This document shows, piece by piece, positions 1-4,236 of a stretch of 9,983 nucleotides of DNA. How positions within the stretch are numbered: position 1 is the stretch's first letter; the number at the start of each line of letters is the position of its first letter. The notes beneath the pieces were generated by a model that saw nothing but the letters and a program-made list of their open reading frames with translations, was not told where the DNA came from and did no database searches. The DNA lies in NCBI GenBank assembly GCA_910579485.1, contig CAJTVO010000120.1, positions 1 through 9,983 on the forward strand, written 5' to 3'. Made by a program: the position numbers and the translations under genes. This DNA is from an uncultured Oscillospiraceae bacterium (GTDB lineage: Bacteria; Bacillota; Clostridia; Oscillospirales; Oscillospiraceae).

Positions 1-109
1 TTTGCCGGGGGGCAAAAGTAGGCGCGGAGTCCGGGGCCGCGCAGGTCCCGGGCCATCGAAAAGAAAAAACTCCCCTTGCCGCTGAAAGCGGCAAAGAAAG
101 GACCCGACA
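1..109 (+). other. hairpin-rich region upstream of hslO
   Basis: No complete gene is visible. Three perfect small hairpins occur: TTTGCC/GGCAAA (1-6 with 11-16, loop GGGG), GCGCGG/CCGCGC (22-27 with 37-42) and TTGCCGCT/AGCGGCAA (76-83 with 87-94, loop GAA). The last ends just before the hslO ribosome binding site. TTTGCC at 1-6 could also pair with GGCAAA at 90-95, so alternative folds exist. I found no convincing sigma-70 promoter. Two reading frames stay open from the window edge (to about 85 and about 122), so the tail of an upstream gene cannot be excluded, but neither frame is recognisable. Confidence 0.45.
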
Positions 110-1018
110 ATGGATAAATTAGTCCGAGCAATAACGAAAGACGGCTCCGTCAAAGCCGTCGCGGTAGTAACAAAAGACCTCACCGAGCGGGTGAGAAACA
201 TCCACAAGACCCTCCCCGTGGCCACGGCCGCCCTGGGCCGCGCCCTGGCGGCGGCGTCCATGATGGGCAACGCCCTGAAGGAGGAAAATGCCTCCCTGAC
301 GTTACAGATCAAGGGCGGCGGTCCCCTGGGGACCGTCCTGGCGGTCTCCGACCATTTAGGCAATGTCCGGGGCTACGTCCAGAACCCCCAGGTGGACGTC
401 CCCCTCCGGGAGGACGGCAAACTGGACGTAGGCCGCGCCGTAGGCGCGGACGGCACCCTGACCGTCATCAAGGACATCGGACTGAAGGAGCCCTATATCG
501 GCTCCGTGGGCCTGCTGGGCGGCGAGATCGCCGAGGACCTGGCGGCCTACTTTGTGGAGAGCGAGCAGATCCCCACCGCCTGCGCCCTGGGGGTCCTGGT
601 GGACCGGGACCAGAGCGTGAAGGCGGCGGGGGGCTATATCGTCCAGCTCCTCCCCGGCGCGGGGGAGGACGTTATCGCCAAGGTGGAGGGCGGCGTTATG
701 GCCTCCGGGCCGGTGACATCCCTGCTGGACCGGGACCCCGACCCGGAAGCCCTGCTGCGCACGGTCCTCAGCGATTTCGAGGTGGAGATTCTGGAGACCT
801 CGCCCATTGAGTATAAATGCTATTGCAGCCGCGACCGGGTGGAGCGCGCCCTCATCAGCATGGGCGTGGCGGAGCTGGAAGACCTGCTGGCAGAGCAGGG
901 CGGCTGCGAGCTGGGGTGCCAGTTCTGTGACAAGGTTTACCGGTTTACAGGCGAGGAACTGCAGGGGATGATCGACCAGATGAAGGCGCAGAAAAAGGGC
1001 GAAAACAGGGATGTATAA
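110..1018 (+). CDS. hslO: Hsp33 redox-regulated molecular chaperone
   Basis: Hsp33 is a cytoplasmic holdase. Oxidative unfolding of its C-terminal zinc centre turns it on, and it then keeps unfolding proteins soluble. At 302 residues it has the family's usual length. The N-terminal part carries Hsp33-type sequence (MDKLVRAITKDGSVKAVAV at the start, then a glycine-rich GGGPLGTVLAVSD near residue 70). The C-terminal redox switch is intact: CYC at residues 237-239 and CQFC at 270-273 give the four zinc cysteines in CxC...CxxC order. A further cysteine at 266 lies close to the second pair. The start is supported by AAGGA at 98-102, seven bases before the ATG. The next gene begins 9 nt after the stop, so co-transcription is likely. 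Family assignment is firm; regulation by the leader hairpins is only inferred. Confidence 0.97.
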   Translation: MDKLVRAITKDGSVKAVAVVTKDLTERVRNIHKTLPVATAALGRALAAASMMGNALKEENASLTLQIKGGGPLGTVLAVSDHLGNVRGYVQNPQVDVPLREDGKLDVGRAVGADGTLTVIKDIGLKEPYIGSVGLLGGEIAEDLAAYFVESEQIPTACALGVLVDRDQSVKAAGGYIVQLLPGAGEDVIAKVEGGVMASGPVTSLLDRDPDPEALLRTVLSDFEVEILETSPIEYKCYCSRDRVERALISMGVAELEDLLAEQGGCELGCQFCDKVYRFTGEELQGMIDQMKAQKKGENRDV

Positions 1019-1027
1019 ACTGCGTCT

Positions 1028-1936
1028 ATGAGAGAGAGAACGGCTTTGAAAAAAGCAACGCTTTTGTTTGTTGTGCTGCTCTGTACGGCATGTAGTCAGG
1101 CTTCTACAATTTTGGAAGAACCTCCTCTGGGACCAGTGCCCGATGTAACAGAACAAGCGCCAGCTGTTCCAGAGACGGAGGACCACCTCCTCTTGACCCT
1201 GGAGGCTCCCCTGGCGGACGGGCGGACGCTGACGCTGGAGGCATTCGGCAAGCGGAGCGGCGAGGGCAACTGCGGCGTCCGGGAAGTGCGAGTCTACGAC
1301 GGGGCGGACCTGCTGCAAACGGTTTCTGCTAGGGAGGCTATCGAACTGGAGTGGGAATTTGGCGACGGCGTTCTGGCCGAAGATTTCTACAACTATACCG
1401 TATGCTGGTCCCCGGAGAAAACCATGGAGGTTCTGGACCTGAATTTTGACGGGAATACAGACTTCGGCCTTTTCGGCTGGGTCCCCAACAATACCATTCC
1501 CTACTATTATTGGCAATGGGATGGTGAGCGGTATCGATTCGCCTGCACCATCCAGGGTGCCGAGGTCCACCCGGAGACCGGGGAGGTGTCCTCCGAGTAT
1601 AAGGTGGGCTCGGGCGGGGTTCAGTACCAGCGGGACTTCTACCGGCCTGATGGAGAGGGAAATCTCTATTTGGTTCGGCAGGAGCGAGAGTGTTTTGACT
1701 TCCCAAACCTGGACTACGACCGCGGCTGCGCCCTGGAGACTTGGGTCCCTCGAGAAGACGCTGTGATTCGGCCTCGATCCACTGAGCAAAACAAGGACCA
1801 ACTGGTTTTGATCCGCCGGGAAATTCCTGTTTATGAAGTTCAAGCAGACAACACTTTCTCCTACTTCACGGAGATTTGGGAACTGAGAGACGGCTATCTA
1901 CAGATGACCAGTCGAGATGAGTATGTCTATGACTAA
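1028..1936 (+). CDS. predicted lipoprotein of unknown function
   Basis: This 302-residue protein has a basic N terminus, a hydrophobic segment (about residues 10-21) and a cysteine at 22 in LLCTACS, which reads as a lipobox. The residue at -3 is Cys rather than the usual Leu, so lipidation is likely but not textbook. A Pro/Glu-rich linker (about 28-53) follows, then a globular domain. DLNFDGNTDFGLFG at 137-150 resembles the Asp-rich 'DxNFDGxxD' element of lipoproteins and XAC2610-like proteins in gut Firmicutes, possibly a calcium-binding loop. No catalytic signature is recognised. The ATG at 1028 has no good ribosome binding site. A TTG at 1046, preceded by GAGAGAG, would give a shorter signal peptide starting LKKATLLF and is a credible alternative. 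It lies 9 nt after hslO. Base composition is uneven: GC-rich in the first third, AT-richer at both ends. Confidence 0.8.
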   Translation: MRERTALKKATLLFVVLLCTACSQASTILEEPPLGPVPDVTEQAPAVPETEDHLLLTLEAPLADGRTLTLEAFGKRSGEGNCGVREVRVYDGADLLQTVSAREAIELEWEFGDGVLAEDFYNYTVCWSPEKTMEVLDLNFDGNTDFGLFGWVPNNTIPYYYWQWDGERYRFACTIQGAEVHPETGEVSSEYKVGSGGVQYQRDFYRPDGEGNLYLVRQERECFDFPNLDYDRGCALETWVPREDAVIRPRSTEQNKDQLVLIRREIPVYEVQADNTFSYFTEIWELRDGYLQMTSRDEYVYD

Positions 1937-2007
1937 GCCTGACTTCCATTCCAACAGAAGCCTTCTCCTTAATACATAAACATAACAGTACCACCGCCGA
2001 AACAGAG

Positions 2008-2036
2008 GAGGCGCCGTCCTATCAGGACGGCGCCTC
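2008..2036. terminator. terminator-like hairpin between convergent genes
   Basis: GAGGCGCCGTCCT (2008-2020) pairs perfectly over 13 bp with 2024-2036 around an ATC loop. It sits between the lipoprotein gene and purA, which converge, so it probably stops transcription from both sides. Neither flank has a long T tract; the best is CTCTGTTTC on the minus strand, so efficiency is uncertain. Confidence 0.75.
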
Positions 2037-2049
2037 TCTGCGTATACGG

Positions 2050-3321
2050 TTAGAACATCTCAATATAAGCGTCCCGCTCCGCGCCAACGGAGACGTATTT
2101 AATGGGACAGTTCACCGCCTTTTCCAGGTAGGCGATGTAATCCAGCGCCGTCTGGGGCAGGTCCTCCTTTTTCCGGCACTTGGACACGTCGCCGAAGCCG
2201 GGGAGGTACTCATAAACGGGCTTGGCCCGGTTAAGGCGGGCCCCGGTGGGGAAGTCCTCCACCCGCTGTCCGTCCACCTCGTAGGCCACGCACACGGGGA
2301 TCTTCTCCATGCCGGAGAGTACGTCCAGCTTGGTCAGGGCAATCTCGGTGGCGCCCTGGGCCATCACACCGTAGCGGCTGGCCACCACGTCGAAGCCTCC
2401 CACCCGGCGGGGACGGCCTGTAGCCGCGCCGTACTCGCCTCCGGCCTCCCGGAGGGCGTGGGCCTCCTCGCCGAAGAACTCGCAGGTGAAGGGACCCTCG
2501 CCCACGCAGCTGGAGTAGGCCTTCATGATGCCGATGGAGCGGTCCAGATGGCGGCCCGGGATGCCCGCGCCCACGGGGGCGTAGGCCGCGATGGAGGAGG
2601 AGCTGGAGGTGTAGGGGAAGATGCCGAAGTCAATGTCCCGCAGGGCTCCCAGCTGGGCCTCGAAGATGACGTCCTTCCCCTGGTCGATGGCCCCGTTCAG
2701 GTAGCTGCTGACATTGCAGATATAGTCCTTCCAGGGCAGGCCGAACTCCCGCAGCCAGGCCATCATGTCCTCCGCCTGGATGGGGGCGTGGCCGTAGCCC
2801 TTTTCTACGGTCAGGTTCTTCCATTCCACGATGTCGGCCAGGTGCTCCCCGTGGGCCTCCAGGTCCAGGAGGTCGCCCATGCGCAGGGTCTTCTTCATAT
2901 ATTTGTCCGCGTAGACGGGGGCGATGCCCCGGCGGGTGGAGCCGAACTTCTTGCCCGCCAGGCGGTCCTCCTCCAGCTCGTCCAGCAGCTTGTGGTAGGG
3001 CATACAGATGGTGGCCCGGTCGCTGATCTTCAGGTTTTCCGGCGTGACGGAGATGCCGCCATCCCGGAGGCGCTGTACCTCGCCGCACAGGTGCTCCAGG
3101 TCGATGACCATGCCGGGACCCAGCACGTTGACGGTGCCCTCCCGGAGGATGCCGGAGGGCATCAGGTTCAGGATGAAGCGGCCCCGGTCGTTGACGACGG
3201 TGTGGCCGGCGTTGTTGCCGCCCTGGTAGCGGACCACCACGTCGCAGCGTTCGCTGAGCAGGTCCACCATACGGCCCTTGCCCTCGTCGCCCCAGTTGAC
3301 GCCCACGATTGCAGTTAGCAT
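2050..3321 (-). CDS. purA: adenylosuccinate synthetase
   Basis: PurA joins IMP and aspartate at the expense of GTP to make adenylosuccinate, the first committed step from IMP to AMP in the cytoplasm. The 423-residue length fits the family. The GDEGKG loop is at residues 11-16 with catalytic Asp12, and GGNNAGHT follows with His40 as the second catalytic residue. Other family marks are GSTRRGIAPVY, ATGRPRRVGGFD and LTKLDVLSGMEKIPVCVAY. The central FEGAQG-type signature is replaced by FEAQLGALRDIDFGIFPY, pointing to a divergent subfamily, which I believe occurs in other Clostridia; this is not an obvious lesion. The start is supported by GGGGGA (minus strand, 3331-3336) nine bases upstream. The gene is monocistronic within the window, facing away from the tRNA-Ser unit. 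Confidence 0.97.
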   Translation of the reverse strand: MLTAIVGVNWGDEGKGRMVDLLSERCDVVVRYQGGNNAGHTVVNDRGRFILNLMPSGILREGTVNVLGPGMVIDLEHLCGEVQRLRDGGISVTPENLKISDRATICMPYHKLLDELEEDRLAGKKFGSTRRGIAPVYADKYMKKTLRMGDLLDLEAHGEHLADIVEWKNLTVEKGYGHAPIQAEDMMAWLREFGLPWKDYICNVSSYLNGAIDQGKDVIFEAQLGALRDIDFGIFPYTSSSSSIAAYAPVGAGIPGRHLDRSIGIMKAYSSCVGEGPFTCEFFGEEAHALREAGGEYGAATGRPRRVGGFDVVASRYGVMAQGATEIALTKLDVLSGMEKIPVCVAYEVDGQRVEDFPTGARLNRAKPVYEYLPGFGDVSKCRKKEDLPQTALDYIAYLEKAVNCPIKYVSVGAERDAYIEMF

Positions 3322-3399
3322 GTTGTTTTGTCCCCCAAATTGTCTGTCGTATATCGTTTATTGTACCATGGCGGGGCCGTTTTGCCCCATACCTAGGAC

Positions 3400-3428
3400 A
3401 GCATATCACATAATCGAGGGAAAAACAA
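3400..3428 (-). promoter_or_regulatory. candidate purA promoter
   Basis: On the minus strand a -35 TTGTTT (3423-3428) and a -10 TATGCT (3400-3405) are separated by exactly 17 nt. The -10 matches the consensus at 4 of 6 positions and the -35 at 3 of 6. Transcription would start near 3393 and give a leader of about 70 nt containing a small GGGGC/GCCCC hairpin (3373-3388). A second -10-like TACAAT at 3360-3365 lacks a matching -35. Confidence 0.5.
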
Positions 3429-3451
3429 TCCCTTTATTGAGGAATTGTTTT
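3422..3451. repeat. inverted repeat over the purA -35 region
   Basis: AAAACAAT (3422-3429) and ATTGTTTT (3444-3451) form a perfect 8-bp inverted repeat with 14 nt between the arms. One arm coincides with the proposed purA -35 hexamer, so a repressor operator is possible. It does not resemble the Bacillus PurR box that I know. Confidence 0.35.
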
Positions 3452-3501
3452 GACGGCCCGCCCGGAGGCGGAAAAATCACTTGAGATCGGAAAAATAATC
3501 G

Positions 3502-3530
3502 TTGACAAACGGGAAAAATCATGGTACTAT
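3502..3530 (+). promoter_or_regulatory. sigma-70 promoter of the tRNA-Ser pair
   Basis: TTGACA (3502-3507, perfect -35), a 17-nt spacer and TACTAT (3525-3530, 5 of 6 match as -10) form a near-ideal housekeeping promoter. Initiation near 3537 would leave a short leader of about 18 nt before the first tRNA, as usual for stable RNA genes. Confidence 0.88.
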
Positions 3531-3554
3531 TAGACCTGCGCCTGAAACCGATTG

Positions 3555-3642
3555 GGAGAGATGTCCGAGCGGTTTAAGGAACCGGTCTTGAAAACCGGCG
3601 ATGCGCAAGCATCCGTGGGTTCGAATCCCACTCTCTCCGCCA
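3555..3642 (+). tRNA. tRNA-Ser, anticodon TGA (reads UCA family codons)
   Basis: All arms are visible. The acceptor GGAGAGA pairs with TCTCTCC (3632-3638), followed by discriminator G and an encoded CCA (3640-3642). The anticodon stem CCGGT/ACCGG encloses CTTGAAA with anticodon TGA at 3589-3591. The long serine-type variable arm is GATGC-GCAA-GCATC (3600-3613 region). The T stem GTGGG/CCCAC holds TTCGAAT. At 88 nt it is a normal class II tRNA. Confidence 0.97.
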
Positions 3643-3677
3643 TTTTTCAAAACCGGACATGCTGTTTTTCGACCCAT

Positions 3678-3769
3678 GCGGAAGTACCCAAGTGGCCGAA
3701 GGGGCTCCCCTGCTAAGGGAGTAGACGTCCAAACAACGTGCGAGGGTTCAAATCCCTCCTTCCGCGCCA
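3678..3769 (+). tRNA. tRNA-Ser, anticodon GCT (reads AGC/AGU)
   Basis: The acceptor GCGGAAG pairs with CTTCCGC (3759-3765), then discriminator G and encoded CCA (3767-3769). The anticodon stem CTCCC/GGGAG encloses CTGCTAA with anticodon GCT at 3712-3714. A long variable arm lies between 3722 and 3741, with an ACGT/ACGT core. The T stem GAGGG/CCCTC holds TTCAAAT. It follows the TGA isoacceptor after 35 nt that contain T runs but no hairpin, so both are probably cut from one precursor. Confidence 0.97.
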
Positions 3770-3774
3770 GCTCT

Positions 3775-3818
3775 GAAAAAGCCCTGAAGGCGATGGAAAA
3801 AGCCTTTAGGGCTTTTTC
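3775..3818 (+). terminator. intrinsic terminator of the tRNA-Ser unit, with an alternative nested hairpin
   Basis: GAAAAAGCCC (from 3775) pairs with GGGCTTTTTC (ending 3818). An inner AAGGC/GCCTT (3787-3791 with 3802-3806) continues the stem across a G-T wobble, giving a long hairpin whose 3' arm ends in five T. The same 3' arm can instead pair as ATGGAAAAAGCC (3793-3804) with GGCTTTTTCCAT (3810-3821), a perfect 12-bp stem with a 5-nt loop. A third GGGCTTTTTC lies at 3831-3840. Termination here is likely; competing folds are seen in the sequence, but their function is inferred. Confidence 0.8.
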
Positions 3819-3844
3819 CATACGCCGGACGGGCTTTTTCTTCG

Positions 3845-3963
3845 CTTTCAAACACGACCCGCAGTTCGTTCGCCCTGATGGCGAACGAAGTTGGCGGCTG
3901 GGCCGCCAACACCTGCTGGGCTCGCGTTTGAGAGACGGGGTGCGGAGCGGGAGCGGGTCCCGT
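3845..3963 (+). promoter_or_regulatory. candidate branched structured RNA or leader upstream of the DUF6487/ileS pair
   Basis: This non-coding stretch holds nested complementarity. Two adjacent perfect hairpins occur: TTCGTTCGCC/GGCGAACGAA (3865-3874 with 3880-3889, loop CTGAT) and GTTGGCGGC/GCCGCCAAC (3890-3898 with 3902-3910, loop TGG). They are enclosed by CCCGCAG (3858-3864) pairing with CTGC and GGG (3913-3920, one bulged T). Outside that, CTTTCAAAC (3845-3853) pairs with GTTTGAGAG (3926-3934, one wobble). ACGGGG (3935-3940) can pair with TCCCGT (3958-3963). ACCCGC (3857-3862) can alternatively pair with GCGGGT (3953-3958), just before the next gene's ribosome binding site. No T-box, known riboswitch or attC core is recognised. 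It may be a cis-regulatory leader, an sRNA or a palindromic repeat. Confidence 0.4.
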
Positions 3964-3987
3964 TTTGTGAGGAGGGGGGCGCTTTTT

Positions 3988-4200
3988 GTGAATTGTCCAT
4001 CGTGCGGGAAGGAAATGGAGCCTGGGTGGCTCAGCGGCAGGCAGCCGCTGGTCTGGAGCCCGGAGAAGGGCCGCTCCCTCCTGTGGAAACGGAAGGGAGA
4101 CGTGTCCCTGCTGGAGGACGATTTTGTGGTCACCTGCATGACCGGTTTCCCTGCCGCCCATATCTGCAAGGACTGCCGGAAGGTAGTTGTGGAATATTAA
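3988..4200 (+). CDS. small zinc-ribbon protein, DUF6487-like
   Basis: This 70-residue protein begins VNCPSCGKEMEPGWL and ends with a HICKDCRKVVVEY-type segment. Two CxxC pairs (Cys3/Cys6 and Cys60/Cys63) should bind one zinc. The CPxCGKEME opening, the central 'WSxEKG...L' stretch and the terminal CKDCRKVVVEY match my memory of the DUF6487 (PF20097) family; its function is unknown to me. The GTG start at 3988 is chosen because the GGAGGGGGG run at 3971-3979 ends eight bases upstream and the conserved start of the family falls here. The frame stays open much further upstream, but only through the tRNA genes, so a longer call would be spurious. It ends 36 nt before ileS and is probably co-transcribed with it. 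Confidence 0.85.
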   Translation: MNCPSCGKEMEPGWLSGRQPLVWSPEKGRSLLWKRKGDVSLLEDDFVVTCMTGFPAAHICKDCRKVVVEY

Positions 4201-4236
4201 GAAGAACTATCATTCACATAGGAGGAATACAGGCAA

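Noticed and set aside
1..122. C-terminal end of an upstream gene
   Set aside because: Two frames are open from the window edge but neither yields a recognisable protein tail, so it was not listed as a CDS.
356..1843. 495-residue leftward open frame
   Set aside because: It lies antisense to hslO and the lipoprotein gene, both of which have better evidence. Its translation is low-complexity for a GC-rich shadow frame.
4020..4060. tRNA-like or T-box-like string GGGTGGCTCAGCGGCAG
   Set aside because: It resembles a tRNA D arm or a degenerate T-box core. It lies inside the conserved zinc-ribbon coding sequence and has no matching acceptor, T arm or specifier stem.
3519..4169. Leftward open frames across the tRNA region
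   Set aside because: They read through two certain tRNA genes and the terminator on the wrong strand and have no family features.
4187..4213. Promoter before ileS (TTGTGG ... TATCAT)
   Set aside because: The spacer is only 15 nt and the start site would fall on the ribosome binding site.
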